This document shows positions 1 to 7,950 of a stretch of 64,000 bases of DNA, piece by piece. The DNA lies in contig CALSQR010000001.1 in NCBI GenBank assembly GCA_943788505.1, positions 620,001 through 684,000 of the forward strand, read 5' to 3'. Made by a program: the position numbers and the translations under genes. A model generated the notes under the pieces. The model made no database searches. It was not told the origin of the DNA and saw nothing but the letters and a program-made list of their open reading frames with translations. The stretch comes from an uncultured bacterium (GTDB lineage Bacteria > Bacteroidota > Rhodothermia > Rhodothermales > UBA10348). Positions within the stretch are counted from its first letter, which is position 1, and each line of letters starts with the position of its first letter.

Positions 1-324
1 CCTCATCTGAACGGACAAAGCGCTTCAGCACCTCATGACACCCTGTATTGGAAAATGCAGTGGGGTGCCGCCATTCGCGCTGGCAATTGGAAGCTCGTTC
101 GGACTCCCGATGCCCAGCATTGGCTATTCGACTTAGCCAACGACCTTTCAGAAACGACGGACCTCTCGAACCAGGAGCCGGAACGGGCAGCCGCCCTCAG
201 AAAGAGCCTGGAAGCGTGGGAATCAACGCATCCAGATCCGATCTGGCTGATTAATGATGCATGGCATGCTCGCACGCTGGAGCGTTATGACCAGAGTGTG
301 GTCGAAGGATACGTGCGGAACTGA
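1..324 (+). CDS. Sulfatase family protein, C-terminal end (partial)
   Basis: Reading frame is open from base 1 and stops at 324, so this is the last ~107 residues of a longer protein whose start lies outside the window. The visible pattern W-K-M-x-W-G-A-A-I-R-A-G-x-W-K-L-V, followed by LFDLxxDxxETTDL and a Leu/Glu-rich helix, is the usual C-terminal subdomain of type I (formylglycine) sulfatases, where the strand 'AIR.G.WKL' and 'LYDL..DP.E..NL' close the fold. The catalytic N-terminal half is not visible, so the substrate cannot be judged. It converges on the minus-strand gene ending at 350. A second, complete sulfatase lies at 20342-21823. Confidence 0.8.
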   Translation, partial: PHLNGQSASAPHDTLYWKMQWGAAIRAGNWKLVRTPDAQHWLFDLANDLSETTDLSNQEPERAAALRKSLEAWESTHPDPIWLINDAWHARTLERYDQSVVEGYVRN

Positions 325-349
325 TCTTGCGTAGTCACCCCGACTCTAC

Positions 350-826
350 CTATTGTCCGGACAATGCATCCCACTCCGACTGAGTTGCTGGCGTTTTTTG
401 ATACTCCATCATCATTAGCCAGGTACCTTTCTTAACGAGAAGAGCTGCAAGGTGAATGTGTTGTACAACCTCTTCACCACCTTCCGGCGTGAAATGATAC
501 CGAAAGATGCCAGTTTCGTGTGCCGTCGTTTCAGATAACAACCGCTGAGAGAAACGCAATTCGACGCCCGCGGACTGCTTACCGGCTTTCGTGTCATCAA
601 AACCTGGCTTCCATCCTGCGAGAGCGTCCGCTATCGGATAGCTATTGCTCGAAGCCATGCTGACCAATACCGCATCAGGATGATACGTAGCAGAGTATCC
701 TTCGAAATCCCCCTCAGCGACTGTGCGCCCTACTTCTAACCAGTAAGCATCCAGTTCAGCAACCTGTGCGGATGCCATCAATGGAAGAAACAGAATTGGA
801 AACAGCAGTGATGTGCGACGGATCAT
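350..826 (-). CDS. Secreted NTF2/SnoaL-like (DUF4440-type) protein
   Basis: 158 residues. Starts with a clear signal peptide (MIRRTSLLFPILFLPLMASAQ), so the mature protein is probably periplasmic or exported. The rest, with 'YWLEVGRTVAEGDFEGYSATYHPDAVLVS' near the start and a later strand pattern ending in W-L-M-M-M-E-Y, fits the cone-shaped NTF2-like fold (SnoaL/DUF4440). Its start codon overlaps the stop of the glycogen synthase gene by four bases (ATGA), so the two are probably co-transcribed and translationally coupled. No catalytic role can be assigned; such folds serve as small enzymes or ligand-binding proteins. Confidence 0.75.
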   Translation of the reverse strand: MIRRTSLLFPILFLPLMASAQVAELDAYWLEVGRTVAEGDFEGYSATYHPDAVLVSMASSNSYPIADALAGWKPGFDDTKAGKQSAGVELRFSQRLLSETTAHETGIFRYHFTPEGGEEVVQHIHLAALLVKKGTWLMMMEYQKTPATQSEWDALSGQ

Positions 827-2619
827 TGGCTTAGTACCTGTTGATGTACTTCGTGATAGTGATGGATTAGATGCGTCCAGTCGAAGTTCTGGGCGAATGC
901 TTCAGAGCGGTTCCTCTGAGCGATGCGCTGGCGTCTATTCTGTTGACAGAATCGGAATAACATGTCTGTGAGTTGATTCACAGCTTCCTCCTTTGGCTTG
1001 CCTCTTCGGTTTACAAGATAGAGACCTGCCTTCTCGTGACTCTCCCTAAGCGCTGATGCATACACACCGAAACCAGCCAGATCAGAGCTGACAGCCGGAA
1101 CACCCATCGCAAGGGTTTCTAACGGTGTGTATCCCCAAGGCTCATAAAAACTTGGGAAAATACCAAGATGGCATCCTCTGATGAGTTCTTCATAGTCTAA
1201 ACTAAATAGCGGGTTGGTCGAGCGCACAAAATCCGGATGGTATACAACCTTGACCTTGTCGTGAGCATTGTTGAACAACTCCAGTTCACGAAGCTTATTG
1301 ATGACCTCATCATTGCCATCATCAAGCAAGTCGTGTGTTACGATCGGCGGCAGCCAATCCCTGTGCCATGCATGTTGGGCCCTGCGAATACGAAGCTTCC
1401 AGACTTCAGGCACCATTTCGTTGAGATCTAAGGGATGCCCTGCTGCTAATTCTTCAATCAAATGCTTTCGGATCTCTTCCGTGACGCTCCTAGCAATAGT
1501 CTTGAACTCACGAAACATGGCAGCATACTCAAGACTGCCAACGGACATGCTTCGAACGGGCTGCTTCGTGATAAGCAGGAAAACCACGGTTTTTCTCGAA
1601 CCAGTGTCTATCAAGCGCTGATTCAACTTCGATAGCGCCTCCAGCGTTAAGTCCATTCCTTTATTGCGGAATTCAAATCGCCCGGAGGAAAAGAAATACA
1701 GTGTCTGATCTAGTTCAAAGTTGTAGCTGGGGAAGAAATACCCCATCGTGAATTCATGCAGCTTTTCCTTGTATTCCGTGTGCATCTGCTGGAACTCATG
1801 CAACGCAAGGAAGCGGTTGATATTTAACCCATTGGGTACCAGTTCATCGACTTCTCGCCCTAGAAGATGTTTACATTCTAACGCCGTAATACCTGATACT
1901 GTAGTGAACTTATCGGCGTCACGGGCTGAAGCTTTTTCCAGCATGTGCTGAGCCATTATCCCATGCTTCTTGGCCTCCACCATATCATCAAAGTCTTCAA
2001 TACGGCTATAGAACCGCTCCGAACTCATGGCGATGTACCGACCGATCAGCGTTGCATGGGTCGTGAAAACCGAATGTCCGGACCATCCGTCGTGTTTAAG
2101 TAATGGAAGCGCCACTCCAGACATCCACTCATGAAAATGTGCAATGACGGGTGTCCCCTTCGAAAAACCCTCTAACAGGGTCAAAAACTGATGAACACCA
2201 GCACTGAAGGCAACTACGTCCCGAACCAGTTCATCTTCTGGCGGAATGATGATTTCCTGTTCGTCCAGAAGCCGCTTTGACTGCTCTTTGACCTTCGACT
2301 GCAAACTCTGAACTCCGATCAGAACCGCTCTGGGTCGTCCAGAAACCTGCCACCGTCCAATGCGCACCTCGACCCCCTCCGCTCTCATAGCCTCAACGGT
2401 CAAACTTATCGCGTCCCCTGACTCCTGATCTTCAAATTCAATGTCAGCCTGGGTATGATTCAGCGGCCCCACTAGGCAATAGGCATCTCCCCATTCCTTC
2501 ACCATTTCAGGAGACTTCGATCGCAAGACGGTGTAAATGCCACCAATCTGGTTACATACTTCCCATCCCAGCTCGATGAGCAGGGCCTTCTTTTCGATAG
2601 GTAGTGTTGGTTCATTCAT
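823..2619 (-). CDS. Glycogen synthase, GT3 (eukaryote-type) family
   Basis: 598 residues. Transfers glucose from a nucleotide sugar to the non-reducing end of an alpha-1,4-glucan in the cytoplasm. The N-terminus (LIELGWEVCNQIGGIYTVLRSK) is the GT3 donor-loop signature seen in yeast and animal glycogen synthases rather than in bacterial GlgA (GT5). The C-terminal domain has the retaining-transferase E-x7-E motif in 'PSFYEPWGYTPLETLAMGVP', followed by 'AVSSDLAGFG'. Length is close to the catalytic core of the animal enzyme, without its long phosphorylated tails. GT3 homologues are common in Bacteroidota. Overlaps the downstream NTF2-like gene by four bases and is divergent from the ABC exporter operon at 2765. 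No other glycogen genes are in view. Confidence 0.9.
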   Translation of the reverse strand: MNEPTLPIEKKALLIELGWEVCNQIGGIYTVLRSKSPEMVKEWGDAYCLVGPLNHTQADIEFEDQESGDAISLTVEAMRAEGVEVRIGRWQVSGRPRAVLIGVQSLQSKVKEQSKRLLDEQEIIIPPEDELVRDVVAFSAGVHQFLTLLEGFSKGTPVIAHFHEWMSGVALPLLKHDGWSGHSVFTTHATLIGRYIAMSSERFYSRIEDFDDMVEAKKHGIMAQHMLEKASARDADKFTTVSGITALECKHLLGREVDELVPNGLNINRFLALHEFQQMHTEYKEKLHEFTMGYFFPSYNFELDQTLYFFSSGRFEFRNKGMDLTLEALSKLNQRLIDTGSRKTVVFLLITKQPVRSMSVGSLEYAAMFREFKTIARSVTEEIRKHLIEELAAGHPLDLNEMVPEVWKLRIRRAQHAWHRDWLPPIVTHDLLDDGNDEVINKLRELELFNNAHDKVKVVYHPDFVRSTNPLFSLDYEELIRGCHLGIFPSFYEPWGYTPLETLAMGVPAVSSDLAGFGVYASALRESHEKAGLYLVNRRGKPKEEAVNQLTDMLFRFCQQNRRQRIAQRNRSEAFAQNFDWTHLIHHYHEVHQQVLSQ

Positions 2620-2764
2620 ATCGAATGGTAGAAAAAATCTCGGTAATCATGATTTGAGGGGAAGATCAGATTTCACACTATGCCAACAGCAAACTGGTAA
2701 CAGACTCCCCCATTTCCGATCAAAGGGTCGTTCCATCAATCGGAGCCATCTGTAAGATCATCAA

Positions 2765-3502
2765 ATGACCGACGCCTTCCAACCAAATCAAACCTCGATG
2801 TCCCCACTTCTTCACGTCTCTGGTCTAAGAAAGTCATACACCGAAGGTGATGCGACTCGGGAAGTGTTGAAAGGCATCTCCTGCGAGATCATGCAGGGTG
2901 AACTGATCGTTCTTCTTGGCAGAAGTGGCTCAGGTAAGAGCACGTTTCTCAATATGATCAGTGGCATGGATGCTCCTTCCAGTGGATCAATACAATTCGA
3001 TCAGACAGAGCTAACAGCTCTCTCTGATACGGAAAGAACGCTTTTTCGGCGGCACGCGATCGGAATTATTTTCCAATCTTTCAACCTGATCCCAACGCTT
3101 ACAGTGGCAGAGAACGTCCTGTTGCCTATAGAACTCGCAGGTGCTGGGTCGAAAGAAGACAGGGATACTGCGCTCAAGGTCCTGGAAGAAGTTGGTCTGG
3201 CCGACAGGCATGAAAGCTTCCCCGATCGACTGTCGGGCGGAGAACAACAGCGCGTGGCCATAGCGAGAGCGCTTGCCCACGAACCACGCCTGATTCTGGC
3301 CGATGAGCCGACAGGTAACCTGGATGCAAAAACTGCCGATCTGGTGATGGATATCCTCGAGCGTCTGGTTCACGATGACAATCGGACGATGCTGATTGCA
3401 ACGCATGATCGCGACATTATCCGGCTCGCCGATCGTGTTTTCCTGCTACAAGAAGGTCATTTGACGGAAACAAGTAAAGCTGACGCGCTGGCTAGGAGCT
3501 GA
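2765..3502 (+). CDS. ABC transporter ATP-binding protein (LolD/MacB type)
   Basis: 245 residues. Nucleotide-binding subunit for the permease encoded directly downstream. Visible motifs: Walker A GRSGSGKST (about residue 52), Q-loop in 'IIFQSFNLIPTLT', signature LSGGEQQRVAIARAL, Walker B LILADEPTGNLD and the switch His in 'IATHDRDI'. 'FNLIPTLTVAENVLLP' is typical of the LolD/MacB/FtsE subgroup, which powers lipoprotein release, mechanotransmission export or efflux rather than simple import. A second possible ATG at 2798 would trim 11 residues that precede the conserved fold. Three bases separate it from the permease, so they form an operon with the lipoprotein at 6088. Confidence 0.92.
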   Translation: MTDAFQPNQTSMSPLLHVSGLRKSYTEGDATREVLKGISCEIMQGELIVLLGRSGSGKSTFLNMISGMDAPSSGSIQFDQTELTALSDTERTLFRRHAIGIIFQSFNLIPTLTVAENVLLPIELAGAGSKEDRDTALKVLEEVGLADRHESFPDRLSGGEQQRVAIARALAHEPRLILADEPTGNLDAKTADLVMDILERLVHDDNRTMLIATHDRDIIRLADRVFLLQEGHLTETSKADALARS

Positions 3503-3505
3503 TCG

Positions 3506-6091
3506 ATGACCAATCTCTCCCAGCAACCCTCGCCTTCATTTCCTGGCCGACTGCTACGACGCAGTAGCAGGAGGTATCTACGACAGCACCCGTTGCTGAT
3601 CTTGCTTTCGATTTTAGGTGTGGCCGTTGGCGTATCCGTTGTTGTCGGTATCGACCTCGCCAATTCCAGCGCACGAACTGCCTTTCAGCTTTCGACTGAA
3701 ACCGTTGCAGGTCGGGCTACGCACGCGCTCGTTGCCGGAGATGGTCCGATTGATGATGATATATACCAAGAGGTCCGGGTTGGCCTCGGTGTCCGGCAAG
3801 CGGCCCCAATTCTCGAAGGATATGCCCGCGTAAGCGACCCGACAGGTCCAGTTGTTCAACTTCTTGGAATTGATCCACTAGCAGACGGAGATTTCCGCTC
3901 GTTCGCGGGCGGCCCTGGCGGAGGCTTGGATCTGGGCGGCTTCATGGGAGGATCCTCCTCGGTACTTATGGCTCCTGCCACCGCGTCTCGCTTCGGCCTT
4001 GAAATCGGTTCGTCTTTTTTTCTGTGGGTCGATGGGCGTGCAAAAGAGGTCACCTTGCTGGATATGCTTGACCCATCGGATGATCTGGAAGCGACTGGCC
4101 TCGACAACCTAATCGTTATGGACATTTCCGTTGCCCAAGCGGTGATGGATGCCCCAGGCCAGCTCTCTCGCATCGATCTGCGACTGCCGTTGCCCATCGA
4201 CGTAGAGAACATGACGGCACTGGTCGAGGACCGTTTGCCTGAGAATGTGGAATTGCGCCGTGCTGAGGCACGTTCTTCAACGTTAGATCAGATGACCGAG
4301 GCATTCTCGCTTAATCTTACCGCCATGAGCCTGCTTGCGCTCGTTGTGGGCATGTTTCTCATCTACAACACGATGACATTCTCTGTTGTACAGCGTCGCA
4401 GCCTGATGGGCCGACTGCGCGCGCTCGGAGTCACCCGTCGCGAGATTTTCTGGTTGGTGCTGTCTGAAGCTCTTCTGATCGGCGGCATAGGGGCCATCAT
4501 TGGCGTACTGGGCGGCGTCGCGCTGGGCCGCGTGCTTGTGGGTCTGGTTACACAGACCATTAATGACCTGTATTTCGTGGTGCGGATTCGCGATCTAGAC
4601 CTTTCTTACTGGGCCCTTGCTAAGGGTCTTCTTCTGGGTATAGGAAGCACGTTGCTCTCCACCATTCCTCCGGCTCGGGAGGCGACCCGTGCTGCCGTCA
4701 GCACCGTGCTCCGACGAAGCGAAAACGAGAGCCGAATCTCAGCTATGCTGCCACGGCTCAATTGGTCCGGGTTAGGCCTAGCTGTTTTGGGTGGACTCCT
4801 TTTGTGGGGCTCAGGAACCAATATTGCTGTAAGCTACGTGGGTATTCTTGCGATCATACTTGCCGGTGCCTGCTGGACGCCTGCTCTCGTTTTATTGGGG
4901 AGCCGCCTACTTCGTCCTGTACTGGGTGGGGTATTCGGAATTATTGGTCGAATGGCCGCCTCCGGAATCGGGCAATCTCTTAGCCGATCCGCTGTAGCCG
5001 TTGCGGCCCTTACGATTGCGGTTTCTGCCACGACGGGCGTGGGAGTGATGGTTGAGTCATTCAGAACCACGGTGGACACCTGGCTTACCTATTCTCTTGA
5101 GGCCGATGTCTATATATCACCCCCCGGGACAGTATTTCGGCGCAACGACTCTACCATTACTCCAGAGGCAGAAGCTGTTATCCGCTCGGCAGACGGCGTC
5201 ATTTCCAGCTTCTCTGTCCGCACTGCAAACGTTGTCGTTGATAACGAACCTACAGATCTGATTGTCACAGAGCCTCGTCCTAGCGCTTTAGAGCCTGGTA
5301 GATACAAGGCCATTGCCGACTATGACCATCGCGAAGCTATGCGCTCCCGCGACGTAGTAATGGTTTCTGAGCCCTATTCGTATCGGCATGGGACGCGAGT
5401 AGGTGACGAACTGCTCATTGTAACTGCTAACGGTCCGATTCGCTTCGAAGTCGGAGCCATCTACCATGATTATGCATCCGATCTGGGGGCGGTCCAGATG
5501 ACTCGATCCCGATACGACATACATTTCAATGATCCTTTTGTATCCGGGTTAGCGGTCTACGTGGCGCCCTCCGATTCGGTTGAAACGGTAGTAGAGCAAC
5601 TACGAGAGGCGACTACATCCGTGCAGGGCCTAAACATTCGTTCCAATCGAGATCTGCGACAGGCTTCCCTGGAAGTATTCGATCGGACGTTTACCGTCAC
5701 AACAGTACTGCGCCTTTTGGCCATCCTGGTTGCCTTTGTCGGCGTGCTGACGGCGCTCATGTCATTGCAGCTAGAACGTCGAAGAGAATTGGCGGTCCTA
5801 CGCGCCAATGGCATGACGCCTGTGCAAGTCCGTCGCACGGTAACGCTTCAAACAGTAAGCATGGGACTGATCGCCGGGATCCTCTCCATCCCGATGGGCC
5901 TTGTCTTGTCATGGCTGTTGATATTTGTGATCAACCAACGCTCGTTCGGATGGACGCTACAGTTCATCATTGATCCTATGATTTTAGGACAAGCCGTTCT
6001 CTTGGCGCTACTTGCGGCTTTGTTAGCATCCGTATACCCGACTTGGTCGATGTCACGTGCAAACGCAGCCGACGCGCTGAGAGCCGAATGA
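3506..6091 (+). CDS. ABC transporter permease with two FtsX domains
   Basis: 861 residues. Inner-membrane permease. An N-terminal signal-anchor (LLILLSILGVAVGVSVVVGI) is followed by a large extracytoplasmic MacB_PCD-type domain, three membrane helices near residues 270-400, a second anchor and extracytoplasmic domain (about residues 480-720) and three more helices at the end. This duplicated layout, with 'GRLRALGVTRREI' and 'AVLRANGMTPVQV' as the two coupling helices, is that of long FtsX-like permeases (YbbP-like) that work with a LolD-type ATPase. It likely extracts or exports a lipid-linked or hydrophobic substrate. Its stop overlaps the start of the following lipoprotein gene, so the three genes act together. 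Confidence 0.88.
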   Translation: MTNLSQQPSPSFPGRLLRRSSRRYLRQHPLLILLSILGVAVGVSVVVGIDLANSSARTAFQLSTETVAGRATHALVAGDGPIDDDIYQEVRVGLGVRQAAPILEGYARVSDPTGPVVQLLGIDPLADGDFRSFAGGPGGGLDLGGFMGGSSSVLMAPATASRFGLEIGSSFFLWVDGRAKEVTLLDMLDPSDDLEATGLDNLIVMDISVAQAVMDAPGQLSRIDLRLPLPIDVENMTALVEDRLPENVELRRAEARSSTLDQMTEAFSLNLTAMSLLALVVGMFLIYNTMTFSVVQRRSLMGRLRALGVTRREIFWLVLSEALLIGGIGAIIGVLGGVALGRVLVGLVTQTINDLYFVVRIRDLDLSYWALAKGLLLGIGSTLLSTIPPAREATRAAVSTVLRRSENESRISAMLPRLNWSGLGLAVLGGLLLWGSGTNIAVSYVGILAIILAGACWTPALVLLGSRLLRPVLGGVFGIIGRMAASGIGQSLSRSAVAVAALTIAVSATTGVGVMVESFRTTVDTWLTYSLEADVYISPPGTVFRRNDSTITPEAEAVIRSADGVISSFSVRTANVVVDNEPTDLIVTEPRPSALEPGRYKAIADYDHREAMRSRDVVMVSEPYSYRHGTRVGDELLIVTANGPIRFEVGAIYHDYASDLGAVQMTRSRYDIHFNDPFVSGLAVYVAPSDSVETVVEQLREATTSVQGLNIRSNRDLRQASLEVFDRTFTVTTVLRLLAILVAFVGVLTALMSLQLERRRELAVLRANGMTPVQVRRTVTLQTVSMGLIAGILSIPMGLVLSWLLIFVINQRSFGWTLQFIIDPMILGQAVLLALLAALLASVYPTWSMSRANAADALRAE

Positions 6092-7260
6092 AATACCAAC
6101 TCTACATGGCGCTCCTCGGCCTCGTTCTTACAGGATGCGGCGTCCAGGCACCCACTAAGTCCGACACAGAACCCATGGAGTTGGCAGCAGCCATGGGCGG
6201 TGACACGCTTGGTTATGCGCGAGCAACTGGCCCACAACTCTTTAACATGCCCAGTGACTTAGGTGCCCATCCAGACTTCAAGACTGAATGGTGGTACTTC
6301 ACTGGTAATCTGTTTTCGGATGAAGGTCGAAGGTTTGGGTATGAGTTGACGCTGTTCCGCAGTGCACTCGCCCCGCCTGACGTGGACGATGAATCAGCAG
6401 GAGCTCCTCCTGATAGTGCGTGGGACACTCGTCAGCTGTACATGGGGCACTTCTCCTTAGCGGATCCGGAAACCGGAGAGTTCTATGCCTTTGAGAGATT
6501 CAGTCGTGGCTCCATGGGCCTCGCGGGTGCCCAGTCTCCTCCCTTCAGGATTTGGCTGGACGACTGGAATATGGAATCTGAAAGCATTGAGGACCTTTTC
6601 CCATTACGGCTCATGGCCGAAGAAGACGGCATCGGAATCGACCTCCACCTAGGACGTGCCAAACCGATGGTCTTGCAGGGTAATGATGGTTGGGATCCAA
6701 AGGGAGAAGGCGAAGGCAATGCCAGTTATTACTACTCCTACACCCGAATAGAGACGGAAGGCACCGTATCTCTGCGTGGCGATCGGATTGAAGTATCCGG
6801 ACAGAGTTGGAAGGATCATGAATGGAGCACATCCGCCCTTGGGCCCAAAGAATCTGGGTGGGATTGGTTTGCCCTCCAGCTCAGTGACGGCCGGGAAATC
6901 ATGGTTTATCAGCTTCGTCGCAAAGATGGCTCAGTGAGCCCCTTTACCAGCGGCACGCTTGTTCTGGAAGACGGAAGCAAGCGTGCCCTCGAAGCAGATC
7001 AGTTTGAAATCACCGTCCGCGACACATGGCTTAGTCCGGTAAGTGGAGCCGAATATCCTTCAGGGTGGAGACTCGAGATTCCCTCTGAGGACATATCTCT
7101 GTCAGTCACACCCGTTCAGCCAAATCAGGAACTGAATGTGTCTGTCAGATACTGGGAAGGAGCTGTTGACATCGGTGGCTCGGCTTCCGGGGAGGCGATC
7201 ACAGGAGTTGGGTACGTAGAGTTGACGGGGTACGACACACCCCCCACGGACGCTCAATAG
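6088..7260 (+). CDS. CrtC/AttH-like lipocalin-family lipoprotein
   Basis: 390 residues from the ATG at 6088, which overlaps the permease stop (ATGA); the in-frame ATG at 6043 would lie inside the permease gene and put charged residues ahead of the signal. The start gives a lipobox (LVLTGC). The body shows 'HPDFKTEWWYFTGNL', 'FGYELTLFR', 'SWKDHEWS' and 'GWDWFALQLSDGREIMVYQLR', the set of motifs shared by the carotenoid 1,2-hydratase / AttH family (two lipocalin-like barrels). In many bacteria this family is encoded next to a LolD-FtsX ABC pair, exactly as here; the partnership is established context but the substrate is not known. A role in handling a hydrophobic compound at the membrane is inferred. 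Confidence 0.85.
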   Translation: MKYQLYMALLGLVLTGCGVQAPTKSDTEPMELAAAMGGDTLGYARATGPQLFNMPSDLGAHPDFKTEWWYFTGNLFSDEGRRFGYELTLFRSALAPPDVDDESAGAPPDSAWDTRQLYMGHFSLADPETGEFYAFERFSRGSMGLAGAQSPPFRIWLDDWNMESESIEDLFPLRLMAEEDGIGIDLHLGRAKPMVLQGNDGWDPKGEGEGNASYYYSYTRIETEGTVSLRGDRIEVSGQSWKDHEWSTSALGPKESGWDWFALQLSDGREIMVYQLRRKDGSVSPFTSGTLVLEDGSKRALEADQFEITVRDTWLSPVSGAEYPSGWRLEIPSEDISLSVTPVQPNQELNVSVRYWEGAVDIGGSASGEAITGVGYVELTGYDTPPTDAQ

Positions 7261-7588
7261 TTCGCACTAGCGCACATTTTTTCAAGCCGAAAGGATGCCA
7301 CTGGCGCGCACGCCTAGCCATCTTACTGCGTCGGCAGTTTGTACCTAATTGAAAGGTCTACCATTACTCCACGAGACATAGACAAGCTTTCACTGTCAGA
7401 GTCTGTTCCATAATAGAGTTCGCTTGTCAAGATTTAGGAGGCTTCAACCCGAGCTACGATCGGGCCTGCAATCGGAGTCTCCCCCTCTAGCCCAGCCCTT
7501 CTAATTGATACCTTACGGAGGAAAGTCCGGATTACAAACGACCCGGTAGCCTAGCAGCATCATGCTACCTCTTGGAGCTTGCCCATTA
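7261..7588. other. Intergenic stretch without a gene
   Basis: About 330 bases between the CrtC-like gene and the tRNA-Leu terminator. No convincing reading frame, repeat or known RNA was seen. A short segment near 7517 (GGAGGAAAGTCCGG) resembles one conserved piece of RNase P RNA, but the rest of that RNA is absent. Confidence 0.4.
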
Positions 7589-7636
7589 CAAAAAAGGGAG
7601 TGATTTAAGCCGTTGAGCCACAACTTAAACCACTCC
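7589..7636 (-). terminator. Rho-independent terminator after tRNA-Leu
   Basis: Inverted repeat with 13-base arms (7597-7609 and 7624-7636, one wobble pair) and a 14-base loop. On the minus strand the hairpin is followed by CTTTTTTG, the expected U-run, and it lies 7 bases beyond the 3' end of tRNA-Leu. Confidence 0.85.
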
Positions 7637-7642
7637 TGAGTG

Positions 7643-7726
7643 TGCCCTGGAGAGGACTCGAACCTCCACGCCATTGCTGACACTAGCTCCTGAAGCTAGC
7701 GCGTCTACCAATTCCGCCACCAGGGC
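7643..7726 (-). tRNA. tRNA-Leu (anticodon CAG)
   Basis: 84 bases. The acceptor arms GCCCTGG and CCAGGGC pair perfectly, the discriminator is A, as usual for leucine. The anticodon stem CTAGC/GCTAG holds the loop TTCAGGA, giving anticodon CAG. A long variable arm (GTCAGCAATGGC) marks it as class II, and the T-loop GGTTCGAGTCC is canonical. CCA is not encoded. Confidence 0.97.
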
Positions 7727-7950
7727 TGATGACAAGCGGCACCCGCTTAAACGGGGAAGCAATTCTACGACAATCCACAACTCGATTCAACTTAATGCAC
7801 CGCCCGAGGCATCATTTCGCAACCCTTTCATCACAATTGCGCTAGGAAAGGATATTTTGCAGCGTGATAACAGCAGAACCGGAATCCAGCAAGGTTTTTG
7901 TTCGTCTGCATTTCGTACCCAGCATAAACACCCAACTCACTCAGAACACC

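Noticed and set aside
7300-7320. Possible cobalamin-riboswitch piece (GCCACTG)
   Set aside because: No B12 box or other conserved helices around it, and no vitamin B12 gene follows.
7513-7560. RNase P RNA-like snippet (GGAGGAAAGTCCGG)
   Set aside because: Only one short conserved piece is present; the rest of the ~350-base RNA with its 3' conserved regions is missing.
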